NCBI RefSeq assembly: GCF_008329535.1
Contig: NZ_NPKR01000001.1
Location: 558,001 to 622,000 of the forward strand
Direction: 5' to 3'
Source: Mycolicibacterium sp. P1-18
GTDB taxonomy: Bacteria; Actinomycetota; Actinomycetes; Mycobacteriales; Mycobacteriaceae
DNA: 64,000 nt
In this document: positions 42,505-52,900 of the stretch, piece after piece
Layout of the letters: each line of letters begins with the position of its first letter
How positions within the stretch are numbered: position 1 is the stretch's first letter
Translations under genes and position numbers: made by a program
The notes under the pieces: generated by a model
Told to the model about the DNA's origin: nothing
The model's input: only the letters and a program-made list of their open reading frames with translations
Database searches by the model: none

Positions 42505-44028
42505 TCAGCGCGAATACTTCTCGATCAGCGTCTGCTTGTAGAGCTTGCCGGTGTCGGTGCGGGGCAGCTGCGCCTCGAACGAGATCGAGCGCGGACACTT
42601 GTAGTGCGACAGGCGATCTCGCAGCCAGCCCAGCAACTCCTCGGCGAAGACGTCGGTGGCGTCGGCCTGGTCGACGGTCTGCACCACGCCCTTGACCCGC
42701 TGCCCCATGTCGTCGTCGGGAATGCCGAACACCGCGGCGTCCATCACCCTGGGGTGGGTCACCAACACGTTCTCCGCCTCCTGCGGATAGATGTTGACCC
42801 CGCCGGAGATGATCATGTGGTGCCGCCGGTCGGTCAGGTACAGGTAGCCGTCCTCGTCCAAATACCCGATGTCCCCCACCGTCTTCCAACCGTGGGAGTC
42901 ACGCGAGGACGCCGTCTTGTCCGGATCGTTGAGGTATTCGAAGTCGGCGCCGCCCTCGAAGTAGATCTCGCCCGCCTGCCCCGCAGGCAGCTCGTTGCCG
43001 TCCTCGTCGAGGATGTGCAGCGGCGTCATCATCGACCTGCCGACGGAGCCGGGGTGGGTCAACCACTCCTCGGCGCTGATGAGCGTGGACCCGATGGCCT
43101 CGGAGGACGCGTAGTACTCGTCGACGATCGGCCCCCACCAGTCGATCATCTGCTTCTTGATCTCCACCGGGCACGGCGCCGCGGCGTGCATGACGCGTTC
43201 CAGGCTCGAGACGTCGTAGGAGGTCCGGACGTCCTGGGGCATCTTAAGCATGCGGGTGAACATCACGGGCACGAATTGACCGTGCGTCACCCGGTACTTC
43301 TGGATCGCCTCCAGCGTGCCCTCGGGGCTGAACTTGTCCAGGATGACGGTGGTGATGCCAGCCGCCTGGGTTTGCATCGACCAGACCGACGGGGCGGTGT
43401 GATAGAGCGGAGCCGGGCTCAGGTAGACCGCGTCGGGCCGCATCCAGAAGCCGATCAGCGCCGCCGTCAGGCCGGGCACCTCAGCGGGCGACTGGTGCGT
43501 CAGCGCGCGCTTGATGCCCTTCGGCCGGCCGGTCGTGCCGGAGGAGTATTGGAGCAGGTCGCCCTCGATCTCGTCGTCGATGGGCGTGACCGGCTGGCCC
43601 GCAATGCATTCCGGGTAGCTCTGCCATCCGTCGAGTTCACCGTCGACGATGAGCCGGACCGCGGGGAGACCGTTGGGCAGCTCGGCCTCCAGCCCGGCCA
43701 GCAGTTCGCGCAACCCACCCGATCCGACGATGGCCTTGGCGCTGGAGTTGTCCACGATGTAGGCGACCTCGGCCGCCGTCAGATGGGTGTTGATCGGCAC
43801 GTAGTACAGCCCGGCGCGACGCGCGGCCCACATCACCGCATGGAAGTGTTCGCTGTTCTCCATCAGCATCGCGACGGCGTCGCCCTCGACCAACCCGGCC
43901 GACCGAAAGAGGTGGGCGAGCTGGTTGGCCCTGGCCTCGAGCTGCCCGAAGGTCACCACCGTCCCCGACGGATGCATGATGATGGCCGGCTTGTCGGGGG
44001 TCGCTACGGCGGTGTCGCGGATCTGCAT
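42505..44028 (-). CDS. fadD4: Acyl-CoA synthetase FadD4
   Basis: 507 residues from ATG 44028, with TAGAGT 6 nt upstream (leaderless). It has AMP-binding motif LQYSSGTTGRPKGIKR (about residues 169-184), EYYASSEAIGST (about 305), DGYLYLTDRRHHMIISGGVN (hinge) and DTGKLYKQTL with the catalytic Lys at the end. It activates a carboxylic acid to its CoA ester via an acyl-adenylate. The family is medium-to-long-chain or aromatic/side-chain acid ligases. The exact acid is unknown. Convergent with gntR. Name from family plus synteny with Rv0214. Confidence 0.88.
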   Translation of the reverse strand: MQIRDTAVATPDKPAIIMHPSGTVVTFGQLEARANQLAHLFRSAGLVEGDAVAMLMENSEHFHAVMWAARRAGLYYVPINTHLTAAEVAYIVDNSSAKAIVGSGGLRELLAGLEAELPNGLPAVRLIVDGELDGWQSYPECIAGQPVTPIDDEIEGDLLQYSSGTTGRPKGIKRALTHQSPAEVPGLTAALIGFWMRPDAVYLSPAPLYHTAPSVWSMQTQAAGITTVILDKFSPEGTLEAIQKYRVTHGQFVPVMFTRMLKMPQDVRTSYDVSSLERVMHAAAPCPVEIKKQMIDWWGPIVDEYYASSEAIGSTLISAEEWLTHPGSVGRSMMTPLHILDEDGNELPAGQAGEIYFEGGADFEYLNDPDKTASSRDSHGWKTVGDIGYLDEDGYLYLTDRRHHMIISGGVNIYPQEAENVLVTHPRVMDAAVFGIPDDDMGQRVKGVVQTVDQADATDVFAEELLGWLRDRLSHYKCPRSISFEAQLPRTDTGKLYKQTLIEKYSR

Positions 44029-44034
44029 GACGTG

Positions 44035-44040
44035 ACTCTA
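44035..44040 (-). promoter_or_regulatory. -10 hexamer TAGAGT, leaderless promoter of fadD4
   Basis: TAGAGT on the reverse strand, 6 nt before ATG 44028. It lies below the hairpin that ends pckA. Confidence 0.55.
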
Positions 44041-44093
44041 CGACGGCCCGACTTGACGGGTGTCAACTAGGGTCGCAAACCCCCGCCACCAGA

Positions 44094-44134
44094 CACATAG
44101 GGCCCTGAATCCATGGGATTCAGGGCCCTATGTG
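44094..44134. terminator. Perfect 19-bp hairpin after pckA
   Basis: CACATAGGGCCCTGAATCC (44094-44112) pairs without mismatch with 44116-44134 around an ATG loop, 19 nt after the pckA stop. No T-run follows on the reverse strand. It would separate pckA from fadD4. Confidence 0.85.
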
Positions 44135-44153
44135 ACTGCTCGCGCAGAGGGAG

Positions 44154-45983
44154 TTAGTCGGCTTCGGCCAACCGCGTCTTCAGCGCGTCGAACTCGTCCT
44201 TGATGCCCGTCGGCAGCTTCTCGCCGACGAACTCGAACCACTCCTCGATCAGGGGCAGTTCCTTGCGCCACTCGTCGGCGTTGACCGCGAGCGCCTCGTC
44301 GACGTCGGCCGCGTTGACGTCCAGGCCCTCGAGGTCCATGTCCGCCGCCGTGGGCACGATGCCGATGGGCGTGCTCTTGCCGTCGGCCGTGTGCTCGATG
44401 CGCTCGACGGCCCACTTCAGCACGCGGCTGTTCTCGCCGAATCCGGGCCACAGGAAGCGGCCGTCCGCGCCGCGGCGGAACCAGTTGACGAAGAACACCT
44501 TCGGCATCTTCGACTCGTCGGCGTTCTTGCCGATGTCGATCCAGTGCTGGAAGTAGTCGCCGACGTTGTAGCCCAGGAACGGCAGCATGGCCATCGGGTC
44601 GCGACGCACGGTGCCGACCTTGCCCTCGGCCGCGGCGGTCTGCTCGGAACCCAGGGTGGCGCCGATGAACACGCCGTGCTGCCAGTCGCGCGCCTCGGTG
44701 ATCAGCGGGACGGTGGTCTTGCGGCGGCCGCCGAACAGGATCGCCGAGATCGGCACGCCCTGCGGGTCGTCCCACTCGGGGGCCAGCGTCGGGCACTGCG
44801 AGATCGGGGTGCAGTAGCGCGAATTCGGATGCGCCGCCTTGCTTTCCGTCTCCCGCAGGATCCAGTCGTGGCCCTTCCAGTCGATCAGGTGGTCGGGCTC
44901 GCCCTCCAAGCCCTCCCACCACACGTCGCCGTCGTCGGTCTTGGCGACGTTGGTGAAGACGGTGTTGCCCCCGGCGATGGTCTTCATCGCGTTGGGGTTG
45001 CTGCTCCAGTTGGTGCCCGGCGCGACGCCGAAGAAGCCGAACTCGGGGTTGACGGCGTAGAGCCGGCCGTCCTTGCCGAAGCGCATCCACGCGATGTCGT
45101 CGCCGACGGTCTCGGCGCGCCATCCGGGGATGGTGGGCTGCAACATCGCGAGGTTGGTCTTGCCGCACGCCGAGGGGAACGCCGCGGCGATGAAGTAGGC
45201 CTTGTTCTCCGGGCTGATCAGCTTGAGGATCAGCATGTGCTCGGCGAGCCAGCCCTCGTCGTGGGCCATCGCCGACGCGATGCGCAGCGAGTAGCACTTC
45301 TTGCCCAGCAGCGCGTTGCCGCCGTATCCGGAGCCGTAGCTCCAGATCTCGCGGGACTCGGGGAAGTGGGTGATGTACTTGGTGTCGTTGCACGGCCACG
45401 GCACGTCGGCCTGGCCCGGCTCGAGCGGAGCTCCGATCGAGTGCAGCGCCTTCACGAAGAAGCCGTCGTCGCCGATCTTGTCCAGGGCGGCCTTGCCCAT
45501 CCGCGTCATGGTCCGCATGGAGACCACGACGTACTCCGAGTCGGTGATCTCGACACCGAGCTTCGGATCCTCGGCGCCCAGCGGTCCCATGCAGAACGGC
45601 ACCACCCACAGGGTGCGGCCGCGCATCGAGCCGCGGTAGAGACCCGTCATCAGCTCCCGCATCTCGGCGGGGTCCATCCAGTTGTTGGTCGGGCCCGCGT
45701 CGATCTCGCGCTCCGAGCAGATGTAGGTCCGGGACTCGACGCGCGCCACGTCGGACGGGTCCGACAGCGCCAGGAACGAGTTGGGCTGCTTCTTGTCGTT
45801 GAGCTTCTGGAAGGTGCCCACCTCGACGAGGTGAGCCGTCAGCCGCTCGTATTCCTCGTCGGAGCCGTCGGCGAACATCACGCGGTCTGGTTCGGTGAGC
45901 TCGGCAACCTCGCGAACCCAGGCGAGCAGCCCCTCGTGTTTCGTCGGTGCGCTGTCCAGACCCGGAATGGTCGCTGAGGTCAT
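44154..45983 (-). CDS. pckA: Phosphoenolpyruvate carboxykinase (GTP)
   Basis: 609 residues from ATG 45983 with AGGAGA upstream, matching Rv0211 (606). The GTP-type PEPCK kinase-1a loop is [13 protein letters not shown] (about residues 269-281), containing the reactive Cys. [20 protein letters not shown] (about 210-229), [20 protein letters not shown] and the [10 protein letters not shown] and NWFRRG segments are all family hallmarks. It converts oxaloacetate plus GTP to PEP, the entry to gluconeogenesis on fatty acids and sterols, and fits the lipid-catabolic content of this region. Bounded by an upstream dyad and a downstream hairpin. Confidence 0.97.
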   Translation of the reverse strand: MTSATIPGLDSAPTKHEGLLAWVREVAELTEPDRVMFADGSDEEYERLTAHLVEVGTFQKLNDKKQPNSFLALSDPSDVARVESRTYICSEREIDAGPTNNWMDPAEMRELMTGLYRGSMRGRTLWVVPFCMGPLGAEDPKLGVEITDSEYVVVSMRTMTRMGKAALDKIGDDGFFVKALHSIGAPLEPGQADVPWPCNDTKYITHFPESREIWSYGSGYGGNALLGKKCYSLRIASAMAHDEGWLAEHMLILKLISPENKAYFIAAAFPSACGKTNLAMLQPTIPGWRAETVGDDIAWMRFGKDGRLYAVNPEFGFFGVAPGTNWSSNPNAMKTIAGGNTVFTNVAKTDDGDVWWEGLEGEPDHLIDWKGHDWILRETESKAAHPNSRYCTPISQCPTLAPEWDDPQGVPISAILFGGRRKTTVPLITEARDWQHGVFIGATLGSEQTAAAEGKVGTVRRDPMAMLPFLGYNVGDYFQHWIDIGKNADESKMPKVFFVNWFRRGADGRFLWPGFGENSRVLKWAVERIEHTADGKSTPIGIVPTAADMDLEGLDVNAADVDEALAVNADEWRKELPLIEEWFEFVGEKLPTGIKDEFDALKTRLAEAD

Positions 45984-46025
45984 CTAAATCTCCTGCTCGG
46001 CGGTCTCGGTGAATGCCTTGCTCGA

Positions 46026-46056
46026 GGTTAACGTGGGTGACATACCCGCGGTTAAT
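46026..46056. promoter_or_regulatory. Dyad over the pckA promoter
   Basis: GGTTAACGTGGGT and ACCCGCGGTTAAT form an imperfect inverted repeat. It overlaps a reverse-strand -10, TAACCT (46025-46030), about 42 nt upstream of the pckA ATG, so a repressor site is plausible. The rest of 45984-46131 shows no gene. Confidence 0.45.
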
Positions 46057-46131
46057 CGGTCGTATGTCCGTTGTCTCACAGGAACGATTCAGATGAGCGT
46101 TTCCGGCGAGATTGGCGGAAAAAACCTCGAA

Positions 46132-47274
46132 TCAACACCATTCATACTGGTCAGTAACATCATGGCGCGTCAATTGGCGGCTCGGCAAGACCTCTTTTCG
46201 CGGCACCGCGGGGGCCGCCGGCGCCCACTGCGACTCGGCGGCCAGCAATCGCTCGGCAACCATCGCCTCGCCGTGCCACCGGAGGGCGGCGACGACCTCC
46301 ACCACCCACCGGTCGAGCACCGCACGGTCGTGCAGCAAGCCCCGCGCCCGCACCACCCACGCCACCAGGGCCAGGCCCGCTGCCGTCCCGGCCGCCCACC
46401 CCACCGCCGACGACCCGGGCACCAGCCCGGCCAGCAGGCGGCTGGCCGCCACCGCGATCCCCAGCCCGAAGCCCACGCCCAGCACCGCCACCAGCCGGCC
46501 CTCCAGCCCACGGGACGACGTGGTCGGCCGGCTCGGGTCGGGCGGCGCGGGAGACGGGGGGTCGGGCGCAGCCACGACCCCCAGTTCGGCCGCGGCCGCG
46601 TCGACCGCCCGGTCGACCTCCTCGCCCACCGCGACGTGGAAACCGTGCGACGCGGCCCGCACCAGCGCCTCGAACCCGGCCGATCCGCCCACGCCGACCT
46701 CGGCGGCCGCCTCCCTCAGCTCGTCGCGCAACGCCGCGCTTCGATCCCTGACGACGCGCAGCAGCCGCAGCCGGGTGCGTTGCAGCACGCGCCGGGACTC
46801 GGTGGGGTCCGGCCCCCTCCGGGCGGCGGGGACGCGACGACGGCTGCCGTGCAACGGGATTCGTTCGAGTTCACCGCGCAGCAGGGCCACCAGGTCGTCG
46901 ACCCGGGCCTCGCCGAGACCCGGCGCGGCGGCCGCGCCCACCCACGGCGTCGACCGGTACCGCGCGTCCCACGACGCGACGAGCGCCCGGTTGGTCGCGA
47001 GGACCTCGCGCCACCCGCGGTGCGCGTCGACCTTCGACACCACCGCGATCACCGGATCGGTGCGCGCCGCCGCCCGCTCGACGGTCGCCCAGTCCGACCG
47101 CGTCACCGGTGCCGCCGCCGAGACGACGGCGAGCACGGCGTCGGGCGCGCGCCCCGCCGGGTCGGCCTCCACCACGACCACGTCGGGCAGCCGGGCGCGT
47201 AGCGCGGCCGCCACGCCACCGGATCCGCTGGACGGCGGCCCGACCACCCGCACGACGCGGTCGCCCGACGTCAC
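46132..47274 (-). CDS. GTPase-like membrane protein with degenerate P-loop (Rv0210-like position)
   Basis: 380 residues from GTG 47274, overlapping the preceding gene by 4 nt (GTGA). The start VVRVVGPPSSGSGGVAAALR resembles a Walker A loop lacking the Lys-Ser/Thr. VVSKVDAHRGW looks like a G4 (NKxD-like) motif. The centre is helical and Arg-rich, and two hydrophobic helices lie near residues 275-320. The fold suggests a dynamin- or Era-like GTPase relative tethered to the membrane. Nucleotide hydrolysis is doubtful given the missing Lys. Position matches Rv0210, but homology is inferred. Confidence 0.75.
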   Translation of the reverse strand: MTSGDRVVRVVGPPSSGSGGVAAALRARLPDVVVVEADPAGRAPDAVLAVVSAAAPVTRSDWATVERAAARTDPVIAVVSKVDAHRGWREVLATNRALVASWDARYRSTPWVGAAAAPGLGEARVDDLVALLRGELERIPLHGSRRRVPAARRGPDPTESRRVLQRTRLRLLRVVRDRSAALRDELREAAAEVGVGGSAGFEALVRAASHGFHVAVGEEVDRAVDAAAAELGVVAAPDPPSPAPPDPSRPTTSSRGLEGRLVAVLGVGFGLGIAVAASRLLAGLVPGSSAVGWAAGTAAGLALVAWVVRARGLLHDRAVLDRWVVEVVAALRWHGEAMVAERLLAAESQWAPAAPAVPRKEVLPSRQLTRHDVTDQYEWC

Positions 47275-48257
47275 GCCCGCTGCCCGTCCCACAGCCGAAG
47301 AGAGCCCCTGACGATGTCGGCACTGCACTGCCGGTGCAGCGCGGTGACCGGTCCCCGGCCGTAGCGGCGCCACTTCCTGGCCCGGTCGAGGTGGGCGGCC
47401 GCGGTGTCACCGGAGTCCACCGACAGCCCCGCCGCGACCACCACGTCGACGGCGGCAGACATCGTGGCCATGGCCGTCACGTCGGCGGCCAGCAGGTCGG
47501 ACACGGCTCCGTCCTCCACTCGTCCCGCCAGCGCCTGCAACTCGGCGATCGCCCCGCGCAGCCGGCGGTACCGGACCGGCGCCGCGACCACGGCCAGGGC
47601 GGCCGTCACCTCGTCGACGTTGCCGACCCGCGCCAGGTGGGACGGCAGCGTCTCGGCGTCGCACCCCTCCTTCAGCGCCAGCACGGCGTGCGCCACGCCG
47701 AACCGGTCGAGGCGGGCCAGCAGCCGGGCGCGGACGTCCCGGGCCACGGAATGCGGGTCGTCGACGAACGCGTCGACGCTGACGACGTTCGGCGGCTCGG
47801 TGACGAAGCGGCGCAACGCCGTGACGAGGTCGTCGTCCAGATCGCCAGGAGAGTGCAGCGCGGCGAGCAACCCGACGACGGCGACGGCGGGGATGCCGGT
47901 GCGCCGGCGCACGGCCTCGGCGCGCCGGCGGGCCACCGCGATCGGACCCTCGGGCCCGGTCCCGGCGAGGTCGGCCTTGGTGAGTACGAGCAGCACCGGC
48001 CGACGCGCGGCCCGCGCCAACGCCAGATCTTCGGGCTTGACCGCCTCCGCGACCACCAGCACGCAGACCTCTCCGTCGTCACAGACGGTGATCCCGCGGC
48101 GCCGCAGGGCGGTCGTCACCCGACCCCGGCCGACGCCGTCGCGGCCCGTCACCGCGACGCTCACCGGCCGGGCGAGCCGGTCCGCGACGCCCCCGAGCGC
48201 CGCGCCGCACGAGATCTCCGCCACTGTCTCCACGGCCCCGATGAATGCCATCGTCAC
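47271..48257 (-). CDS. GTPase-like protein with degenerate P-loop (Rv0209-like position)
   Basis: 328 residues from GTG 48257 with GGGGGAGG upstream. VSVAVTGRDGVGRGRVTTAL (about residues 31-50) has the G-x4-G frame of Walker A, but Arg and Gly replace the usual Lys-Ser/Thr. VLLVLTKADLAGTG is a clear G4-like TKxD. The remainder is alpha-helical. It forms a translationally coupled pair with the membrane-bound partner downstream, suggesting a heteromeric switch or scaffold. Divergent from trmB, in the order seen for Rv0209. Confidence 0.77.
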   Translation of the reverse strand: MTMAFIGAVETVAEISCGAALGGVADRLARPVSVAVTGRDGVGRGRVTTALRRRGITVCDDGEVCVLVVAEAVKPEDLALARAARRPVLLVLTKADLAGTGPEGPIAVARRRAEAVRRRTGIPAVAVVGLLAALHSPGDLDDDLVTALRRFVTEPPNVVSVDAFVDDPHSVARDVRARLLARLDRFGVAHAVLALKEGCDAETLPSHLARVGNVDEVTAALAVVAAPVRYRRLRGAIAELQALAGRVEDGAVSDLLAADVTAMATMSAAVDVVVAAGLSVDSGDTAAAHLDRARKWRRYGRGPVTALHRQCSADIVRGSLRLWDGQRA

Positions 48258-48392
48258 GATTGCCTCCCCCGGATTTCATCGTGGCACCGCCGCGCACCCC
48301 CGCCGAGCGGCAAATTCGTGCGTTCGCGCCCTAGCGGCTCTAAGCAACTGTTGGGTATCGAATTGCACCACGATGCGGGCACACCGGCCCGG

Positions 48393-49181
48393 ATGAGCGA
48401 CCATGGACGGATGCACGTGCAGCGCGAGGACGCCGAGCCGTCGGTGTCCGACGACGAGTCTGGCGCCGCGCACGCCCCCCGCCGCGTGAGCAGCTTCCGT
48501 TCCCGGCGGTCGGCGCTGTCCGGTTTGCAGCGGGAGACATGGGATCGTCGCTGGCCAGAGCTCGGAATGCTGGTCCGCGACGCCGACGGCAACCTCGCCG
48601 ATCCCGTCGACGCGCAGGCCTGGTTCGGACGCTCCGCACCGCTGGTCCTGGAGATCGGCTGCGGCACCGGCGTCTCGACGTTGGCGATGGCGGCCACCGA
48701 ACCGAACCTGGACGTGATCGCCGTCGAGGTCTACAAGCGCGGCCTGGCCCAACTGCTCAACGGCCTGGACCGGGAAGGCCTGGACAACGTCCGCCTCATC
48801 CGCGGCGACGGCGTCGACGTGCTCGAGCACCTCCTCGGACCGGGCTCGCTCACCGGCGTCCGGGTCTTCTTCCCGGATCCGTGGCCGAAGGTCCGCCACC
48901 ACAAGCGCCGGCTGCTGCAGCCCGAGACCGTCGCCCTGATCGCCGACCGACTGCGCCCCGGCGGGATTCTGCACGCCGCCACCGACCACGCGGGATACGC
49001 CGCACAGATCGGGGAGGTCGGCGACGCCGAGCCCACACTGCGCAGGCTGAGCGACTCGCTGGTGAACGAGGACGGCACCGACCTGCCCATCTCGGTGCGC
49101 CGACCGGTCACCAAGTACGAGGACAAGGCGCAACGGGCCGGCAGCGCCGTGGCCGAATTCCTCTGGGAGAAGCGCGCATGA
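48393..49181 (+). CDS. trmB: tRNA (guanine-N7-)-methyltransferase
   Basis: 262 residues. ATG 48393 is preferred because the resulting N-terminus (MSDHGRMHVQ) lines up with that of M. tuberculosis TrmB. ATG 48411 would be six codons shorter. It contains LEIGCGTGVSTLAMA (SAM site, about residues 89-103), VDVYK/EVYKRGLAQLL, VFFPDPWPKVRHHKRR (the TrmB signature, about 158-173) and TKYEDKAQRAG at the end. It methylates G46 of tRNAs in the cytoplasm. Overlaps the NYN gene by 4 nt. Confidence 0.95.
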   Translation: MSDHGRMHVQREDAEPSVSDDESGAAHAPRRVSSFRSRRSALSGLQRETWDRRWPELGMLVRDADGNLADPVDAQAWFGRSAPLVLEIGCGTGVSTLAMAATEPNLDVIAVEVYKRGLAQLLNGLDREGLDNVRLIRGDGVDVLEHLLGPGSLTGVRVFFPDPWPKVRHHKRRLLQPETVALIADRLRPGGILHAATDHAGYAAQIGEVGDAEPTLRRLSDSLVNEDGTDLPISVRRPVTKYEDKAQRAGSAVAEFLWEKRA

Positions 49182-49912
49182 GCCTCACCGAGGACTTCGG
49201 CATGATCGACGACGACGTGGCCGACGACGAACTCGAGGACGAGATCGAGGCCCTGACCGTGGCGCCCGACCCGCGTGCCCCCCAGCGGGTGCTGCTGGTG
49301 TGGGACGCGCCGAACCTGGACATGGGACTGGGCTCCATCCTCGGCGGTCGCCCGACGGCCGCCCACCGGCCGCGGTTCGACGCCCTGGGCCGCTGGCTGC
49401 TAGCCCGCACCGCGGATCTGTCGCGGGAGCGCGCCTCCGACGAGCCGCAGGTCACGTTCGAGCCCGAGGCCACGGTGTTCACCAACATCGCGCCCGGCAG
49501 CGCCGACGTCGTCCGGCCCTGGGTGGAGGCGCTGCGCAACGTCGGTTTCGCGGTGTTCGCCAAGCCCAAGGTCGACGACGACAGCGACGTGGACAGCGAC
49601 ATGCTCGACCACATCGCGCTGCGCCGCCGCGAGGGCCTGGCCAGCGTGTTCGTTGCCTCTGCGGACGGTCAGGCCTTCCGGCTTCCGCTGGAGGACATCG
49701 CCAGGGACGGCATCCCCGTCAGCGTTCTCGGATTTCGCGAACATGCGAGTTGGGCGCTAGCGTCGGATACCTTGGAGTTCGTCGACCTCGAGGACATCTC
49801 TGGTGTCTTCCGGGAGCCTCTACCGCGAATCGGCCTTGATTCGCTGCCCCAGCAGGGGGCGTGGTTGCAGCCGTTCCGGCCGCTGTCCTCGCTACTTACC
49901 TCACGCTCGTGA
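49178..49912 (+). CDS. NYN/PIN-like domain protein (Rv0207c-like)
   Basis: 244 residues from ATG 49178 (ATGA overlap with trmB). After an acidic N-terminus comes VLLVWDAPNLDMGLG (about residues 38-52), DVDSDMLDHIALRR and VFVASADGQAFRLPLE, the acidic metal-binding pattern of NYN/PIN ribonuclease-like domains. An RNA-processing role fits the neighbouring tRNA methyltransferase, but no substrate is known. Length agrees with Rv0207c. It precedes mmpL3 by 59 nt. Confidence 0.87.
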   Translation: MSLTEDFGMIDDDVADDELEDEIEALTVAPDPRAPQRVLLVWDAPNLDMGLGSILGGRPTAAHRPRFDALGRWLLARTADLSRERASDEPQVTFEPEATVFTNIAPGSADVVRPWVEALRNVGFAVFAKPKVDDDSDVDSDMLDHIALRRREGLASVFVASADGQAFRLPLEDIARDGIPVSVLGFREHASWALASDTLEFVDLEDISGVFREPLPRIGLDSLPQQGAWLQPFRPLSSLLTSRS

Positions 49913-49971
49913 ACGATTGAGATCGACGCAGCGGAGGTAGAGAACTTGAAGAAGATCAGTTAGGAGCTCAC

Positions 49972-52900
49972 GTGTTCGCCTGGTGGGGTCGGATGGTGTA
50001 CCAATTCCGATACTTGGTAATCGGAATCATGGTGGCGCTGTGCCTTGGTGGCGGCATCTACGGCGCGAGCCTAGGTCAGCACGTCACCCAGAGTGGGTTC
50101 TATGACGAGACCAGTCAGTCGGTCGCCGCGTCGGAACTGGCAGACGACGTCTACGGACGTGACCGGCTCAGCCACATCGTGGCCGTGCTGGACGCGCCCG
50201 AGGGCAAGAAGGCCAACGACCCGCAGTGGTCCAAGCAGATCAAGAGCGAGCTCGACAAGGTCGTCGCCGACCACCCCGACCAGATCCTGTCCTGGCAGGG
50301 CTACCTGACCAACCCCACGGGTGACCCGACCACCAACAAGGCGCTCGCCAACGACGGCACCCGCACGTTCATCGTCATGCCGCTCAAGGGCAACGACGAC
50401 GACACCATCCTCAAGAACTACAAGGTCATCCAGCCGGACCTGCAGACCGTCGACGACGGCAAGATCCAGCTCGCCGGCCTGCAGCCCATCGCCAGCGAGC
50501 TGACCGGCACCATCGGCGACGACCAGAAGCGCGCCGAGGTCGCCGCCATCCCGCTGGTCGCCGTCGTGCTGTTCTTCGTCTTCGGCACCGTCATCGCCGC
50601 GAGCCTGCCCGCCCTCATCGGTGGCCTGACCATCATGGGCGCGCTCGGCATCATGCGGTTGGCCGCCGAATTCACCCCGGTGCACTTCTTCGCCCAACCG
50701 GTCGTCACGCTGATCGGCCTCGGCATCGCCATCGACTACGGCCTGTTCATCGTGAGCCGGTTCCGAGAGGAACTCGCCGAGGGCTACGACACCCCCGCGG
50801 CCGTGCGCCGCACGATGATGACCTCGGGTCGCACCGTCATGTTCTCCGCGGTGATCATCGTGGCCTCGTCGGTGCCGCTGCTGCTGTTCCCGCAGGGCTT
50901 CCTCAAGTCGATCACCTACGCCATCATCGCCTCGGTCATGCTCGCCGCGATCATGTCGAACACGGTGCTCATCGCGGCGCTGGCCGTCCTGGGCCACCGG
51001 GTCGACTCGATCGGCGTCGGCTCGCTGACCAAGTTCGCGTTGCCCAACGCCATCCACTCGGACCCGTCGAATCCGAAGAAGAACACCCTCGCGCTGGCCG
51101 CGATCCCGACGGGCATCCTGCTGCCACCGATCGGCATCGCCGTCGGCCACATTGCCCGCAACCAGATCAAGAAGACCGGCGAACAGGGCGCGAACCTGGC
51201 CTATCTGGGCCTGGTGTTCGCCTACCTCGGCCTCTACGGCGGCCTCGCCTACGGCTGCTACGCGCTGCGCGACGAAGGCGTCATCGAGGGCTCGCTGTTC
51301 TGGATCCTGCTCGGCATCGTCATCTTCTGCGCGACCGTCACCGCGATCCTCGTGCTGGCCCGGTTCGTCCCGCTGATTCGCCGGATCACCCTCTGGTGGC
51401 TGAACTTCCTGGCCGAGAAGACCCAGAAGACCAAGACCCGCGAAGAAGTCGAGAAGGGCTTCTGGGGCACCCTGGTCAACAAGGTGATGAAGCGCCCGGG
51501 TGCGTTCGCCCTGCCCATCGTCATCGTGATGATCCTGCTGGTCATCCCGTTGGGCCAGCTGGCCCTCGGCGGCATCAGCGAGAAGTACCTGCCCCCGGAC
51601 AACGCGGTGCGCCAGGCACAGAACGCCTTTGACTCGAGCTTCCCCGGCTACCGCACCGAGAAGCTGACCCTGGTCGTCCAGGGTGCAACGCCCGAACAGC
51701 TGGCGCAGGTGAAGAACGAGGCGTCCCAGATCACCGGCTTCACCGGCACGTGGGACGAGCGTCCCGTGGCTCCCGACGTCAAGGATCCGAAGATCCCGAT
51801 CGGCACCGACGGCCAGCCGCACCCGTGCCTGTCGAAGGACCTGCCCTGCGTCCTGCAGAACGGCCTCGAAGTACGCAACGACGCCGCCAAGAAGATCGAC
51901 GAACTCCGTGAGATGTCCGCCCCGAAGGGCGTGACGATCTGGGTCGGCGGCACCCCTGCGCTCGAGCAGGACAGCATTCACAGCCTCTTCGCGAAGCTGC
52001 CGCTGATGGTCGTCGTCCTGATCCTCACCACCACGGTGCTGATGTTCCTGGCGTTCGGCTCCCTGGTGCTGCCCATCAAGGCGGCGCTGATGAGCGCACT
52101 GACCCTCGGTTCGACGATGGGCATCCTGACGTGGATGTTCGTCGACGGCCACGGGTCGGGGCTGATGAACTACACACCGCAGCCGCTGATGGCCCCGATG
52201 ATCGGTTTGATCATCGCCGTCATCTGGGGTCTGTCCACGGACTACGAGGTCTTCCTGGTGTCCCGAATGGTCGAGGCCAGAGCGCGTGGGCTCTCGACGG
52301 CCGAGGCGATCCGCGTCGGCACCGCGACCACGGGCCGGCTCATCACCGGCGCCGCGCTGATCCTGGCGGTGGTCGCGGGTGCGTTCGTGTTCTCCGACCT
52401 GGTGATGATGAAGTACCTGGCCTTCGGCCTGCTGCTGGCGCTGCTGCTCGACGCCACCGTCATCCGGATGTTCCTGGTCCCGGCGATCATGAAGATGCTC
52501 GGCGACGACTGCTGGTGGGCACCGCAGTGGATGAAGCGCATCCAGGAGCGGCTGGGCCTCGGCGAGGTCGAACTGCCCGACGAGCGCAAGCGTCCCACTG
52601 CCCGCGAGGCCGAGGTCGACTCCGAAGCCCTCGTCGGTGCCGGCGCACCCATGCGGGCGCTCCCGCCGCACGACCCCACGCATCCGCAGCCCGGACCGCG
52701 GTCTGTCACCACCGGCAAGGTCGCGCCGCAACGCGTCAGCCCGCCGTCGGCGGCCGGCACCACCCGCCTACCGACGGCACCTCCGGCGCCCGCCGCCGAG
52801 CCGCCGACCACGCGGATGCCTGCCGCCGCGCCCGTCGACCAGACGACCCGGATGCCGGCTCAGACGGAGGCACCCACCACGCGCACCCCGCGGGTGGACC

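Noticed and set aside
50071..52731. 886-codon reverse ORF inside mmpL3
   Set aside because: It is the antisense of a clear RND transporter and is made of Asp/Arg/Gln/His runs with no domain.
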